Shown here in pieces: positions 7,808 through 18,250 of a stretch of DNA of 64,000 bases. The stretch lies in assembly GCA_009602735.1 (NCBI GenBank), contig WELA01007082.1:62001-126000 (forward strand). Direction: 5' to 3'. The position numbers and the translations under genes are program-made. The stretch is from Mesotaenium endlicherianum (Eukaryota; Streptophyta; Zygnematophyceae; Zygnematales; Mesotaeniaceae). The notes under the pieces were generated by a model. It searched no databases and was not told where the DNA came from. It saw only the letters and a list, made by a program, of their open reading frames with translations. Each line of letters opens with the position of its first letter. Position 1 is the first letter of the stretch.

Positions 7808-9548
7808 ACGGCATGCGGGCCTGCGGTATCCCAATCATCTGGCGCACCTGCTTTACCTGCTGTAAGACTTTCCACTCTTCTGCACCGATCTCTTCTTTGA
7901 TCAGGTCTTTGCTTACTGATTTTTTATAATTGCTCATCAATTGTTCCAAAAATCCTTTTTTCTCTGGGTATTCCCTGGTGCTATAGTCTTTCAGTTTCGC
8001 CATCCGCGCGGCACAATCAACTGCATCCTGCATGGTGCCTACCCTATCTACCAAACCGATCTGTGAAGCGCGTGTTCCTGTCCATACACGGCCCTGAGCA
8101 ATACTGTCGATATACACCATGTCTTTTTTTCTTCCTTCACTTACCCTTGTCTTGAATGTATGGTAGATCGAATCAACGGCTGACTGTACGAACCTTTTCT
8201 CTGTTTCATTCAGCGGCCTGTCGCCCGAACCCATATCGGCAAAGGGCGCTGTCTTTACCCTGTCGAATGTAACCCCCAGCTTATTCCTGAAAAAGGATTC
8301 GAAATTGGGAACAATGCTGAATACGCCAATAGAACCGGTGATGGTATTGGCATTGGCAAAAACCGAGTCGGCATTGCAGGAAATATAATACCCACCAGAC
8401 GCTGCCACATCGCCCATGCTCACTACCACAGGCTTTTCTTTTCTTGCCAGGGTAATCTCGCGCCAGATCACATCGCTTGCCAGCGAGCTGCCACCCGGTG
8501 AATTCACCCTAAACACAATAGCCTTTATATCATTGTCGAGCCGCAGCTTGCGTATCAGGTTCCTGAATTCATCACTCGATACCTGGTCGCTCTCTCCTTT
8601 TCCATCCACGATATCTCCCGCAGCATATACAATGGCAATGCGGCCATCACTACCTGTTTTTTTGAATTCAACAGCTCTTGCATAATCAGTCAATTTTACA
8701 AAATTGATTTTCTGTTCCTCCTTTGCAGCGTGGAGTTTCCGGAGTATCGCGTTTTTCACTTGATCATCATACTTCAAGCCGTCTACCAATCCTAGTTGCA
8801 ATGCATCGTGGGCAGTCTGTACGGATCCGTTCACCGCGAGCATCCTCAGTTTGGCCGTATCGAGATCACGGCTCTCAGCAGTGGTCTGCAAAAGGCGGCT
8901 ATATAAATCGCCCAGCCATACGGAGGTCTGCAGCCGATTGGCTTCGGTCATGTGTGTCTCACGTAAAGGCTCGGTAGCGCTCTTGAATTTGCCGGCATAA
9001 AATATCTGCGGCTGTATCTCCAACTTGTCTAGCGCTCCCTTCAGGTACAGCATCCCCGATGAAAAACCTCCCCATTCAACACCACCTTCCGGATGGCAGT
9101 ACAACTTATTGGCTATGGTACCCACGTAATACCCTTTCTGCGAAATCGCCTCGCCATAAGCCACGATGAACTTTTTGCTGTCTTTAAAATCTGCCAGGGC
9201 TTTGCGGAGTTCTTCACTGGCAGCGAAGCCATTGGCATTATGTCCGCATACCAGGTATATCCCTTTGATGGCCGTATCTGCTTTAGCATACCGGATCATC
9301 CGCACCACATCGTAGAGGGATGGTATATCATAGGCCCCATCATCGATAATTGAACCGATGGGGTTTTCCTGCTTTCTTTCCCTGAAATGATTGGCGAGAT
9401 CTACTACCAGTACCGCATCATTCCCGATGGTGGGTTTTTCGGCAGAAGTAGCGCTGGCAATGAAACCGGCAAGAATGAAAATACCCATCACACATAAAAC
9501 AACCAGCGCCAGCAGGACGGCAAAAAAGGTTTTAAAAAAGCTTTTCAT
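7788..9548 (-). CDS. sppA: Signal peptide peptidase SppA, 67 kDa type
   Basis: A 586-residue membrane-anchored serine protease of family S49 that clears cleaved signal peptides. An N-terminal membrane segment (about 8-32) is followed by two tandem protease domains. The general-base Lys lies in the N-terminal domain (AGKFKSATEPLRE, about residue 190) and the nucleophile Ser in the C-terminal domain (GDVAASGGYYIS, about 381), the usual split active site of the long form. NSPGGSSLAS is also conserved. It is divergent from folK with a 59-base gap and overlaps the RES gene end. Confidence 0.95.
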   Translation of the reverse strand: MKSFFKTFFAVLLALVVLCVMGIFILAGFIASATSAEKPTIGNDAVLVVDLANHFRERKQENPIGSIIDDGAYDIPSLYDVVRMIRYAKADTAIKGIYLVCGHNANGFAASEELRKALADFKDSKKFIVAYGEAISQKGYYVGTIANKLYCHPEGGVEWGGFSSGMLYLKGALDKLEIQPQIFYAGKFKSATEPLRETHMTEANRLQTSVWLGDLYSRLLQTTAESRDLDTAKLRMLAVNGSVQTAHDALQLGLVDGLKYDDQVKNAILRKLHAAKEEQKINFVKLTDYARAVEFKKTGSDGRIAIVYAAGDIVDGKGESDQVSSDEFRNLIRKLRLDNDIKAIVFRVNSPGGSSLASDVIWREITLARKEKPVVVSMGDVAASGGYYISCNADSVFANANTITGSIGVFSIVPNFESFFRNKLGVTFDRVKTAPFADMGSGDRPLNETEKRFVQSAVDSIYHTFKTRVSEGRKKDMVYIDSIAQGRVWTGTRASQIGLVDRVGTMQDAVDCAARMAKLKDYSTREYPEKKGFLEQLMSNYKKSVSKDLIKEEIGAEEWKVLQQVKQVRQMIGIPQARMPFTVDVN

Positions 9549-9607
9549 ATTTTTAATTACGGCTTTATGAATTTAAAGATATTTGAAGCCATTTATTCTA
9601 CCAATTT

Positions 9608-10087
9608 ATGAGAACAGCATATTTGCTGATAGGCGGCAACATGGGCAACCGGCTGGCTTACCTGCAACAGGCTTCCGACGAGATCGAAGCATCCTGTGGT
9701 ATTATTACGCGCCGCTCTTCTATTTATGAAACGGAAGCCTGGGGACTTACAGACCAGCCATCCTTTTTCAACCAGGCGCTGGCGCTGGAATCTTTCCATG
9801 AGCCGCCACTACTCATGAATGAGCTACTTACTATCGAAGAAAGGATGGGAAGAAAACGCAACATCAAAATGGGTCCCAGGATCATTGATATAGACATTTT
9901 ATTGATTGATGACCTGGTGATGGACACACCACAGCTTTCTGTTCCACATCCTGCACTGGCTTTAAGAAGGTTTGCACTGGCGCCACTGGCCCAGATAGCA
10001 GCCGAATTGGTGCACCCTGTATTGCATAAAACCATCCGCCAATTACTCAATGAATGCCCCGACCGGCTCCATGTGCAAAAAAAATAA
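9608..10087 (+). CDS. folK: 6-hydroxymethyl-7,8-dihydropterin pyrophosphokinase
   Basis: FolK (HPPK) makes the pyrophosphorylated pterin used by dihydropteroate synthase in folate synthesis. The 159-residue length is typical. It opens with AYLLIGGNMGNRLAYL (the SLGSNLGD-type pterin motif), has YETEAWGLTDQPSFFNQAL, and GPRIIDIDILLIDD with the two Mg2+-binding aspartates, then VPHPALALRRFALAPLAQI. A deoxynucleoside kinase gene follows on the same strand. Confidence 0.96.
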   Translation: MRTAYLLIGGNMGNRLAYLQQASDEIEASCGIITRRSSIYETEAWGLTDQPSFFNQALALESFHEPPLLMNELLTIEERMGRKRNIKMGPRIIDIDILLIDDLVMDTPQLSVPHPALALRRFALAPLAQIAAELVHPVLHKTIRQLLNECPDRLHVQKK

Positions 10088-10138
10088 GGGCACAGTTGCC
10101 GATGACGGTTAATTTTGAAAGTCACCGACCAGCAACTA

Positions 10139-10771
10139 ATGAAGCATCATTTTATTACGGTAGAAGGGAATATCGGCGCCGGCAAAACTACATTGGCCCA
10201 TTTATTGGCCAAGCATTTCAATGCGAGGATCATCCTGGAAGAATTTGCAGACAATCCTTTTCTGCCTAAATTCTACGAGAATCCTCAACAATATGCTTTC
10301 CCGCTCGAGCTGTTCTTTATGGCCGAGCGCTACAAACAGATGAAAGACCTGGTACACACCAAGGACCTTTTCCAACATGTGACCGTTTCGGATTATCTAT
10401 TTACCAAATGCCTGCTCTTTGCCAAAGTAAACCTGCCCGAGGAAGAGTTCAGGCTTTACCAGAAATTGTTCGAGATCATCCACCAGCAACTGGTATTTCC
10501 CGACATCCTCATATACCTGCATGCACCCGTGAATAAACTGCAGGCCAACATCAAAAAAAGGAACCGCGATTATGAACAGTCCATACCCGATGAATACCTG
10601 TTCAGCATTCAGGAAACTTATACCAGCTATATCAAACAACACAACATCAAAACTATTTTTATCGACGCCAGCAATGCCGATTTCCTGGGTAATGAAAAAC
10701 ATTTGCAGGTGGTACTGGATGCATTGGATAAGGACTATGATGTTGGGCAACACTATTTCACGTTGCCATAG
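10139..10771 (+). CDS. Deoxynucleoside kinase family protein
   Basis: 210 residues of the dNK/dGK fold that phosphorylates deoxynucleosides in salvage. The P-loop GNIGAGKT is at residues 10-17, the substrate-binding region has EEFADNPFL and LELFFMAERYKQ, and VSDYLFTKCLLFAK and the lid segment IKKRNRDYEQSI are typical. The ATG at 10139 is chosen over TTG 10115 because the family starts 8-9 residues before the P-loop. An MFS gene starts 10 bases downstream. Confidence 0.9.
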   Translation: MKHHFITVEGNIGAGKTTLAHLLAKHFNARIILEEFADNPFLPKFYENPQQYAFPLELFFMAERYKQMKDLVHTKDLFQHVTVSDYLFTKCLLFAKVNLPEEEFRLYQKLFEIIHQQLVFPDILIYLHAPVNKLQANIKKRNRDYEQSIPDEYLFSIQETYTSYIKQHNIKTIFIDASNADFLGNEKHLQVVLDALDKDYDVGQHYFTLP

Positions 10772-10781
10772 ACCATGAAAC

Positions 10782-12032
10782 ATGACGAATACCGATAGTA
10801 ACAAGAGAGACCCGTTTGAAGCAGTGCGTATTTCCGAATTCAGGAGCCTGGTCACCGTCAGGTTCCTGTTCATCATGGGATTGCGCATGATGAGCACCCT
10901 GGTTGGCTGGTGGATCTATGAACTCACCAATGCACCCTTTGCAATTGGTTTGATTGGCTTGTCTGAAGTGATCCCTGCCATTTCGATGGCATTATATGCC
11001 GGTCATATCATTGACCTGAGCGAGAAAAAAAAGCTGATGCGTACCGGCTTAAGCCTGTACCTGCTTGCAGCGCTTGTATTGGTTTTGCTTTCATCGCGTT
11101 TCACCGATACCCGTCTTTCTCATCACTGGATTGCCTTAAGCATTTATCTGATTATTTTTTGCACGGGTATCATTCGCTCTTTCACTGGCCCGGTGTTCAA
11201 TGTGATCCTGGCGCAGGTAGTACCTAAATCTAAACTGCAGAACGCCACTACCTGGAACCAGGGTGCCTGGCTCACCGCATCGGTATCGGGCCATGCTATC
11301 GGCGGATTTCTCATAGCCGGCTTGGGCAATACCGGTACGCTGGTCACCATCGCCTGCCTGATGACTGCAGCACTGCTCTTTTCATCGAGACTCAAACAGC
11401 ATCCTCCCCTGAATGAACGCGGTGAGAAAAAGACCTGGGAAAGTGTGAAAGAAGGGATCGACTTTGTTTTCAAAACAAAAGAAGTGCTGGGCGCTCTTTC
11501 CCTTGATCTTTTTGCGGTGTTGTTTGGTGGCGCTGTAGCTATGGTACCTGTTTATGCGAGGGATATTTTAAATGTAGGCCCGCGCGGATTCGGTTTTTTG
11601 AACGGCGCATCTGATATAGGCGCTATTTGCATTGTGGTATTGCTGGCTTTGTTTCCTTTACGCCAAAAACAGGGAAGAAAATTATTGTTTGCCGTGGCCG
11701 GATTCGGTTTGTGCATCATCACATTTGCGCTCTCTACCACTTTCTGGTTGTCTTTTGCTGCATTGATGCTGAGCGGAATTCTCGATGGTATTAGCATGGT
11801 AGTACGCGGTACCATCATGCAATTGAAAACACCCGATAATATGCGCGGAAGGGTTTTGAGCGTAAACTCCATGTTTGTCAACAGCAGCAATGAATTGGGG
11901 CAGTTTGAAAGCGGTGTAGCTGCAAAGCTCATGGGCGTGGTACCTTCTGTTGTATTTGGAGGATGCATGACGCTGGGTGTGGTTCTAGTTACCTGGTTCA
12001 AAGCCCCCAGCCTGCGAAAAATGGAATACTAA
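10782..12032 (+). CDS. MFS transporter (exporter type)
   Basis: 416 residues with about twelve membrane segments in two halves and a central cytoplasmic loop (SRLKQHPPLNERGEKKTWES). The layout and the NATTWNQGAWLTASVSGHAIGG and LKTPDNMRGRVLSVNSM stretches match the MFS_3/EntS-like exporter group. The last motif (PDxMRGRV) is common in this group. The 10-base gap suggests co-transcription with the kinase gene. Its stop overlaps the end of the convergent antiporter gene by 4 bases. Substrate unknown. Confidence 0.88.
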   Translation: MTNTDSNKRDPFEAVRISEFRSLVTVRFLFIMGLRMMSTLVGWWIYELTNAPFAIGLIGLSEVIPAISMALYAGHIIDLSEKKKLMRTGLSLYLLAALVLVLLSSRFTDTRLSHHWIALSIYLIIFCTGIIRSFTGPVFNVILAQVVPKSKLQNATTWNQGAWLTASVSGHAIGGFLIAGLGNTGTLVTIACLMTAALLFSSRLKQHPPLNERGEKKTWESVKEGIDFVFKTKEVLGALSLDLFAVLFGGAVAMVPVYARDILNVGPRGFGFLNGASDIGAICIVVLLALFPLRQKQGRKLLFAVAGFGLCIITFALSTTFWLSFAALMLSGILDGISMVVRGTIMQLKTPDNMRGRVLSVNSMFVNSSNELGQFESGVAAKLMGVVPSVVFGGCMTLGVVLVTWFKAPSLRKMEY

Positions 12033-14254
12033 TTCGCGCTTAACTTCCTGATCTTTCTCCGGTTACCCACTATCCAAAGTATATCGCCCCATTCGAGTAT
12101 GGTTTGTGAAGAAGGGTTCAATATGCGATCTCCTCCCCTTTCTATGCCTACTACAAGTCCGTCTGTTTCCTCCCTGATGCCCGATTCGCGGATGGTTTTT
12201 CCTTTCAGCCGGTTGTGTTCATCCACTATGATGGTTTCCAACTCCACCGTTTCTTTCTCTGCAGGGAAATTGGCTTCATAGGCTACGATGATCTTGCCAA
12301 ACTCCTGTAATTGCTGGTCGGTACCAATTACTCCGATGGTATCGAAGGGAAAAATATGTTCTGTTCGCGCAGGGGCGTACAATGTTTCATTGCCCCTTTC
12401 TATAAAAGCTATGTTGATACCGTATTGTTCACGCCATTGGAGTTGTTCCAGTGTATGGCCTATGAAAGGTGCATGCGGACTGATATTATAATGCACCAGG
12501 TGCGCATCCCAGGGTGAAAGATGGCTTTGTCTTTTTTGCAGTTCCAGCATTTCTTTTTCGTGCAGGTTAGCGAGAAAACGGTCTTCGATACGCTGGTAGA
12601 ATTTTTGCAGCCGCTGCCGGAATATCACGCCTACTACAACCATCACCATAATGGTACCGGCTACGGCAGTCCAGAAAGGATACAACTCTCGTAACAAGAA
12701 GCCCACCAATAAAACGGCCAGGATATTTCGGGCTATTTCGAGCATCACCAGCGGGCCGTGATTGTATTTATTATCGAGCCACAATGCTGCATAAGCGCTG
12801 CGTTTCATTTTTTTCGCTGTCAGGGCCCATACAAAAGGCGCCATCAAAAGGAGCGCTACCACAGTAGTGATGATTCTTCCCAGTTGTTGATTTTCAAAAT
12901 GAAGCAATACAAACGGCAACAGTATATAACTAACCAACAGGATCAGGGCAATGATCACTACACTATTCACCACCACTACCTGGAAATAAAAACGGAGCAA
13001 TTTTTTCCAGTTGCTTTCACTTTCAATGATCTGCGAACTGCTGCTGTATTTTTCCAGGCCCGCCAGCCAACGGGCCGGTAATATTTTCTGTAGCAGTGCA
13101 TATAAAGGCTCGGAGAGCTTCATCATATAAGGCGTGGTGAAGGTGGTGATTACCGATACGCCTACGGCTATAGGATAGAGATAGGAGCTGGTTACGTTCA
13201 ATGAAAGTCCCAATGTAGCAATGATGAACGAAAACTCCCCAATCTGCGACATGCTGGTACCCGCCTGTACTGCCTGTTTGAGTGGCTTTCCCGCGAGAAG
13301 GGCACCCGCGCTTACGAATAAAGTCTTTCCAAGTAAAACGGCCAGCGTTAGCAACAATACGGGCACCGCATATTCCACCAGGATGGCGGGGTTGATGAGC
13401 ATCCCTACCGAAACAAAGAAAATGGCGCCGAATAAATCTTTGACCGAAGCAATAAGATGTTCAATTTTTTCCGACTGCGTAGTTTCGGCCAATATAGATC
13501 CCATGATGAAGGCGCCCAATGCTGCTGAGAACCCTACTTTGTCTGCCAGCACCACCATGCCCAGGCAAAGCGCCAGGGAAACCACCAATAAAGTTTCACT
13601 ACTCAGCCATTTGGAAACCCTTTTGAAAAAAGTAGGCAGCAGGAATATGCCCATGACAAACCACAAGCAGAGAAAAAACAACAATTTCAGGATGGAGAAA
13701 ACCATTTGCGAACCTTCGAACTGGCGGCTGACGGCAACGGTTGAGAGCAATACCAATAACAAGATGGCTACCAGGTCTTCTATCACCAAAACGCCCAATA
13801 CCAGCCCGGTGAATTGCTTTGATTTCAATCCCAGTTCATCAAAAGCCCTGAAAATAATGGTAGTGGATGAAATAGCTATTATGCCTCCTAAAAAGAGGCT
13901 GTCCATATAAGGCCAACCGAGCAATTGCCCCATTCCATAACCCGTAAGCATCATACATGTCAGCTCCACCACGCCGGTGATGGCTGCCGATCCACCTACC
14001 TTGACCAGTTTTTTAAAGCTGAATTCAATACCCAATGCAAACAGTAAAAACACAACACCTATTTCGCCCCATATCTTGATCCCTTCGAGATCGGTAATGG
14101 TAGGGAATAGCCTGAAATTGGGACCTACAAAAAGACCTGCAATGATATAACCCAATACTACAGGTTGTTTCAACCGCTTGAAAAACAAGGTGATGACTCC
14201 TGCTGCGCCAAGAATCAGCGCCAAGTCTTTGATCAGGGCCGGTACATGGTTCAT
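12029..14254 (-). CDS. CPA2 family cation/proton antiporter with RCK_C domains (KefB-like)
   Basis: 741 residues. The first ~390 form the Na+/H+ exchanger core with about twelve membrane segments, including GVVFLLFALGIEFSFKKL and AALGAFIMGSILAET. A second membrane region (about 420-560) with three to five segments is followed by two TrkA-C/RCK_C domains near 595-665 and 675-738 (APFIGHTLEQLQWR and RLKGKTIRESGI). There is no full RCK_N nucleotide-binding domain. It probably exchanges K+ or Na+ for H+. The YkgJ gene upstream overlaps its start by 4 bases (ATGA), so they form an operon. Confidence 0.92.
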   Translation of the reverse strand: MNHVPALIKDLALILGAAGVITLFFKRLKQPVVLGYIIAGLFVGPNFRLFPTITDLEGIKIWGEIGVVFLLFALGIEFSFKKLVKVGGSAAITGVVELTCMMLTGYGMGQLLGWPYMDSLFLGGIIAISSTTIIFRAFDELGLKSKQFTGLVLGVLVIEDLVAILLLVLLSTVAVSRQFEGSQMVFSILKLLFFLCLWFVMGIFLLPTFFKRVSKWLSSETLLVVSLALCLGMVVLADKVGFSAALGAFIMGSILAETTQSEKIEHLIASVKDLFGAIFFVSVGMLINPAILVEYAVPVLLLTLAVLLGKTLFVSAGALLAGKPLKQAVQAGTSMSQIGEFSFIIATLGLSLNVTSSYLYPIAVGVSVITTFTTPYMMKLSEPLYALLQKILPARWLAGLEKYSSSSQIIESESNWKKLLRFYFQVVVVNSVVIIALILLVSYILLPFVLLHFENQQLGRIITTVVALLLMAPFVWALTAKKMKRSAYAALWLDNKYNHGPLVMLEIARNILAVLLVGFLLRELYPFWTAVAGTIMVMVVVGVIFRQRLQKFYQRIEDRFLANLHEKEMLELQKRQSHLSPWDAHLVHYNISPHAPFIGHTLEQLQWREQYGINIAFIERGNETLYAPARTEHIFPFDTIGVIGTDQQLQEFGKIIVAYEANFPAEKETVELETIIVDEHNRLKGKTIRESGIREETDGLVVGIERGGDRILNPSSQTILEWGDILWIVGNRRKIRKLSAN

Positions 14255-14748
14255 AGGCTGTTTTTCGCAAGGATATGCAAAAGTTTCTCTAATACATAAT
14301 GCACTGCTGGACAGAAACTCGAATTCTTCAGTGTGATGGCGGGACGTTTCAATAAAACGTCTTCATCTGTGTAAGGAAAGCGGTGACAATCAGAAGGGCG
14401 CTGCTCATAAATGGAGCAATAGTTTCCGTCTCCCAAAAAAGGACAGGGACTGTTCTTCACCACATAATCGCCGTCTTCATCCAACCGGAGGTAAGTATCG
14501 ATGAAAACGCTTTCTTTCAGCTTGAGGTGCTTGCTGATCCGTTTGATATCAGGGGTTTTGAAGCGCGGGGAGTAGTTTTTACAACAATTGGCGCATTGCA
14601 GGCAGTCGATCTGTTCAAAAGCCTCTTCATGCAGGCGCGGCAGCAATTTCAATGTCTTTTGCTTATCGGCCCGTTGCAAGTACTGCCGGTATTGCTTTTG
14701 GTGCTCGGCAGACTTTTTCTCCCAATTATCCATGTTTATTGCATCCAT
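14251..14748 (-). CDS. YkgJ family cysteine-cluster protein
   Basis: 165 residues with the Zn/Fe-chelating cluster of the family: CLQCANCC (C-x2-C-x2-CC, near residue 49), then [10 protein letters not shown] and RPSDCHRFP. The biochemical role of the family is not settled; metal binding is generally assumed. Two in-frame ATG codons are possible (14748 and 14733). It is divergent from gcvP and coupled to the downstream antiporter gene by a 4-base overlap. Confidence 0.9.
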   Translation of the reverse strand: MDAINMDNWEKKSAEHQKQYRQYLQRADKQKTLKLLPRLHEEAFEQIDCLQCANCCKNYSPRFKTPDIKRISKHLKLKESVFIDTYLRLDEDGDYVVKNSPCPFLGDGNYCSIYEQRPSDCHRFPYTDEDVLLKRPAITLKNSSFCPAVHYVLEKLLHILAKNSL

Positions 14749-14848
14749 TCACTGGTCGTCGATCGATGGCAAAGATACCATTCTCCCCGGTTAGGCCCGG
14801 CTTTTCCCCAGCCGGTTACGACAGCGTTTTTTTAACAGTATATCATCT

Positions 14849-14856
14849 TACCTTTG
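14849..14856 (+). promoter_or_regulatory. Candidate -7 box for gcvP
   Basis: TACCTTTG matches TAnnTTTG 26 bases before the gcvP ATG. There is no clear TTTG at the -33 distance, only a T-rich run. Confidence 0.45.
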
Positions 14857-14882
14857 CGGCGTCTGAAAAAACAGCTATTGCT

Positions 14883-17762
14883 ATGAAGTTATTTGAAGAA
14901 CAGTCCGTTGAATTTCAACACAGGCATATCGGTCCCGGCGAGCAAGACACCCAGGCCATGTTAAAGACCATCGGCGCCTCTACACTGGAAGCGCTGGTTG
15001 GCAAAACCGTTCCTGATGCCATTCGTATTAAAAAGCCGCTCGATCTTCCCGCGGCCATCAGTGAGTTTGAATACCTGAGCGAATTGAAAAAAGTAGCGGC
15101 TAAAAACAAGGTGTATAAAAATTATATAGGTCAGGGTTATTACGGCACTATCACACCCAGTGTCATTCTCCGCAACGTTTTTGAGAATCCGGGATGGTAC
15201 ACACAGTACACGCCTTACCAGGCCGAGATTTCACAGGGCAGGTTAGAGAGCCTGTTGAATTTTCAGACCATGGTGGCTGATCTCACGGGACTGCCCATAG
15301 CCAACGCCTCATTACTTGATGAAGCCACTGCCGCAGCAGAAGCCATGGCCATGATCTTTCATCACTTGAACAAAACAGATGTGATCAGCAAACCCAAGTT
15401 GTTTGTTGACAATAGCATTTTCCAACAGACCAAAGACGTATTGGTTACCAGGGCAACACCCATTGGTATTGAGCTGGTATATGGCGATTATCATACTGCG
15501 TCTCTGGACAATACTTATTTTGGCGCCATCCTGCAATACCCCAACAGTCACGGTACTGTTGAAGACCAGCGTGTTTTCATTGAACAGGTGCATGCAGCAG
15601 GCGGATTGGTGATCATGGCCACCGATCTATTGGCGCTCACTTTACTCACTCCTCCCGGAGAACTGGGCGCAGATGTGGCCGTTGGCAACACACAACGTTT
15701 TGGCGTTCCGATGGGATATGGTGGTCCGCACGCCGCTTTCTTTGCCACCAAAGACGAATTCAAACGCGGCATGCCCGGCAGGTTGATCGGCGTGAGCATC
15801 GATGCGCAGGGCAACCGTGCATTGCGCATGGCTTTGCAAACGAGGGAGCAGCACATCAAACGCGAAAAAGCCACATCCAATATTTGTACCGCGCAGGCAT
15901 TGCTGGCCAATATGGCGGCGATGTATGCTGTATATCATGGTGCAGCAGGACTCAAAGCCATCGCTTCCCGTGTGCATGCATTGACACAAGCGGTAGCCAA
16001 AGGATTGAGCAAGCTGGGTATTGAACAAAAGAATGCGTTCTATTTCGACACACTGCATGTTGCAGGTGTTGATGCGGCGGCTTTGAAAAAAATGGCGGAG
16101 AAATTCCATACCAATTTCCATTATGCAGCCGATGGCACTGTGCATATCAGCATAGACGAAACCACATCCATAGAAGATGCTAATACCATCATCAAAATAT
16201 TTGAATCGCTTACCGAGAAAAGTACGGGCTATCTGTTAACAGCAGCAAATGCAAATGGTGTTGCTTATCAGTTGCCCAATTCCCTGCTGCGCAGCTCTGA
16301 ATATTTAACACACCCTGTGTTCAATACACACCGCAGCGAGAGCCAGATGATGCGTTACCTGAAACAACTGGAAAATAAAGACCTGTCACTGAATACCAGC
16401 ATGATCAGTTTGGGTAGTTGCACTATGAAGTTGAATGCCGCTACTGAAATGATCCCTGTGAGCTGGCCTGAGTTCGGCGGTCTTCATCCTTTTGTTCCCG
16501 CAGAACAAGCAACGGGATACCAGCAGATCATTGAAGAGCTCAGTACATTCCTTTGCCAGATCACCGGCTTTACTGCCTGCAGCCTCCAACCCAATAGCGG
16601 CGCTCAGGGTGAATATGCCGGTCTGTTGTCTATCCGCTCATATCATGCGGCGAATAACCAGGCACATCGCAATGTAGTGTTGATACCGATCAGTGCGCAT
16701 GGCACCAATCCTGCCAGTGCGGTCATGGCCGGTTTCAAAGTGGTGGTGGTAAAATGTGATGATGCAGGAAATATCGATGTAGCTGATCTGAAAGAAAAAG
16801 CAGTACAATATAAAGATACATTGGGTGTGTTGATGGTTACTTATCCATCGACCCATGGCGTGTTTGAAGAAACCATCAAAGACATCTGCAATATCATACA
16901 TGAGAATGGTGGTCTTGTGTACATGGATGGAGCGAATATGAATGCGCAGGTAGGACTGACCAGTCCGGGTACCATTGGTGCCGATGTGTGTCACCTCAAC
17001 CTGCACAAAACCTTCGCTATCCCGCATGGCGGTGGCGGTCCCGGCATGGGCCCTATTTGTGTGAACGACAAACTCGCCCCATATCTTCCGGGTCATGCCA
17101 GCACAGGCAATGGCCAGTTGGCTGTAAGTGCAGCGCCTTATGGATCGGCCAGCATCCTGCTCATCAGCTATGCTTATATCAAAATGCTGGGGGCAGATGG
17201 TGTAAAGATGGCAACTGAATACGCCATCCTGAATGCCAATTACATGAAAGCGCGGCTTGAAAAATACTATAAGATATTGTACACCGGCAGCAATGGAACC
17301 TGTGCGCACGAGTTCATTGTTGACCTGCGACCGTTCAAACAAAGCGTGGGTATTGAAGCAGAAGATGTGGCCAAGCGTTTGATCGATTACGGTTTCCATG
17401 CACCCACGCTGAGCTTTCCTGTTCCGGGCACTATTATGATTGAACCTACCGAGAGTGAGGATAAAGCCGAACTCGATCGTTTCTGTGATGCATTGATCTC
17501 CATTTATGAAGAGATCAGGGCTATAGAGGAAGGACATTCCGACAAAGCCGATAATCCGCTTAAGCATGCGCCACATACGCAAGCCGTTGTTTGTGGTGAT
17601 GAATGGCCCCATGCCTATTCACGTAAGGAAGCAGCGTTTCCATTGTACTATGTTACACAGAATAAATTCTGGCCGAGCGTGGCGAGGGTGAATAACACAC
17701 ACGGCGATCGCAACCTGGTATGCACTTGCGGGCCTGTTTCGGCTTACGCAGAAAATGCATAA
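14883..17762 (+). CDS. gcvP: Glycine dehydrogenase (decarboxylating), P protein of the glycine cleavage system
   Basis: The 959-residue fused form (GcvPA+GcvPB) of the P protein: PLP-dependent decarboxylation of glycine and transfer of the aminomethyl group to lipoylated GcvH. The start at 14883 ([17 protein letters not shown]) is the family N-terminus; the frame stays open 77 codons further upstream, but that part covers the YkgJ gene antisense and the promoter box. Conserved stretches include [20 protein letters not shown], the PLP-binding Lys in LNLHKTF near residue 708, and the following glycine-rich [11 protein letters not shown]. gcvT and gcvH are not adjacent. Confidence 0.97.
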   Translation: MKLFEEQSVEFQHRHIGPGEQDTQAMLKTIGASTLEALVGKTVPDAIRIKKPLDLPAAISEFEYLSELKKVAAKNKVYKNYIGQGYYGTITPSVILRNVFENPGWYTQYTPYQAEISQGRLESLLNFQTMVADLTGLPIANASLLDEATAAAEAMAMIFHHLNKTDVISKPKLFVDNSIFQQTKDVLVTRATPIGIELVYGDYHTASLDNTYFGAILQYPNSHGTVEDQRVFIEQVHAAGGLVIMATDLLALTLLTPPGELGADVAVGNTQRFGVPMGYGGPHAAFFATKDEFKRGMPGRLIGVSIDAQGNRALRMALQTREQHIKREKATSNICTAQALLANMAAMYAVYHGAAGLKAIASRVHALTQAVAKGLSKLGIEQKNAFYFDTLHVAGVDAAALKKMAEKFHTNFHYAADGTVHISIDETTSIEDANTIIKIFESLTEKSTGYLLTAANANGVAYQLPNSLLRSSEYLTHPVFNTHRSESQMMRYLKQLENKDLSLNTSMISLGSCTMKLNAATEMIPVSWPEFGGLHPFVPAEQATGYQQIIEELSTFLCQITGFTACSLQPNSGAQGEYAGLLSIRSYHAANNQAHRNVVLIPISAHGTNPASAVMAGFKVVVVKCDDAGNIDVADLKEKAVQYKDTLGVLMVTYPSTHGVFEETIKDICNIIHENGGLVYMDGANMNAQVGLTSPGTIGADVCHLNLHKTFAIPHGGGGPGMGPICVNDKLAPYLPGHASTGNGQLAVSAAPYGSASILLISYAYIKMLGADGVKMATEYAILNANYMKARLEKYYKILYTGSNGTCAHEFIVDLRPFKQSVGIEAEDVAKRLIDYGFHAPTLSFPVPGTIMIEPTESEDKAELDRFCDALISIYEEIRAIEEGHSDKADNPLKHAPHTQAVVCGDEWPHAYSRKEAAFPLYYVTQNKFWPSVARVNNTHGDRNLVCTCGPVSAYAENA

Positions 17763-17783
17763 GCTATACCGTTGATCAAAACC

Positions 17784-17828
17784 AAAAGCCGTAAGAAAAT
17801 GATGCGTTCATCTTCTTACGGCTTTTTT
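17784..17828. terminator. Bidirectional terminator between gcvP and the HTH gene
   Basis: AAAAGCCGTAAGA pairs with TCTTACGGCTTTT around a 16-base loop, with A-run and T-run flanks, so it can act on both strands. On the minus strand it contains the stop codon of the HTH gene. Confidence 0.85.
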
Positions 17829-18217
17829 CTTTCTGTTTCTTTTTCCAGCAGTGTGATCAGTTTTTGTTTGTCCGACAGTGCATTTTCCAACAGGATTACC
17901 TGGGCCCTGAGGAGTGCGATGATTTCATCTTTGGAAGTGAGATAGGCCGCTTTCTCTTCATTCATTTCGTAGGCCAATTGTTCTTCAGGAGGCAGGCTTG
18001 CATCGATGAGCATATTACCCCTGCCTGAAAAAAGCCAGATGATGCTGAGCTCTGGATACTGTGTTTTGATTCTTTCCAGGATATCGGTACCTACGGCTCC
18101 CTGTTTCTTTCGCTGCTTACCAAGATATCCGTTGGATATACTGCAGGCATGTTCTACTTCATAAGCAGAGAGACCACGAAAATCCATGTATTGGTATAAG
18201 CGTTCAATGATCGTCAA
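17816..18217 (-). CDS. Small helix-turn-helix regulator with C-terminal coiled coil
   Basis: 133 residues. The N-terminal 60-70 residues resemble the Xre/CI-like regulators common in Bacteroidota: TIIERLYQYMDFRGLS, CSISNGYLGKQRKKQ, TDILERIKTQYPELSIIWL. The C-terminal half is acidic then heptad-like (ALLRAQVILLENAL, KQKLITLLEKE), suggesting dimerisation through a coiled coil; there is no peptidase domain. The TTG at 18217 is used because the conserved TIIERL start immediately follows; an ATG at 18187 would remove it. A perfect inverted repeat 15 bases upstream of this start is a likely operator. Confidence 0.75.
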   Translation of the reverse strand: MTIIERLYQYMDFRGLSAYEVEHACSISNGYLGKQRKKQGAVGTDILERIKTQYPELSIIWLFSGRGNMLIDASLPPEEQLAYEMNEEKAAYLTSKDEIIALLRAQVILLENALSDKQKLITLLEKETERKKP

Positions 18218-18231
18218 TGTGGATAAATTTA

Positions 18232-18250
18232 TTAGAAAAAAGTTTTCTAA
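18232..18250. promoter_or_regulatory. Putative operator of the HTH regulator
   Basis: TTAGAAAA-aag-TTTTCTAA is an 8-bp inverted repeat with a 3-base centre, located between the regulator start and its AT-rich promoter region. It fits autoregulation by a dimeric HTH protein; no binding evidence can be seen from sequence. Confidence 0.5.

Noticed and set aside
14652-14882. 77-codon N-terminal extension of gcvP
   Set aside because: It is antisense to the YkgJ gene and crosses the TACCTTTG promoter box; the family start MKLFEEQ is at 14883.
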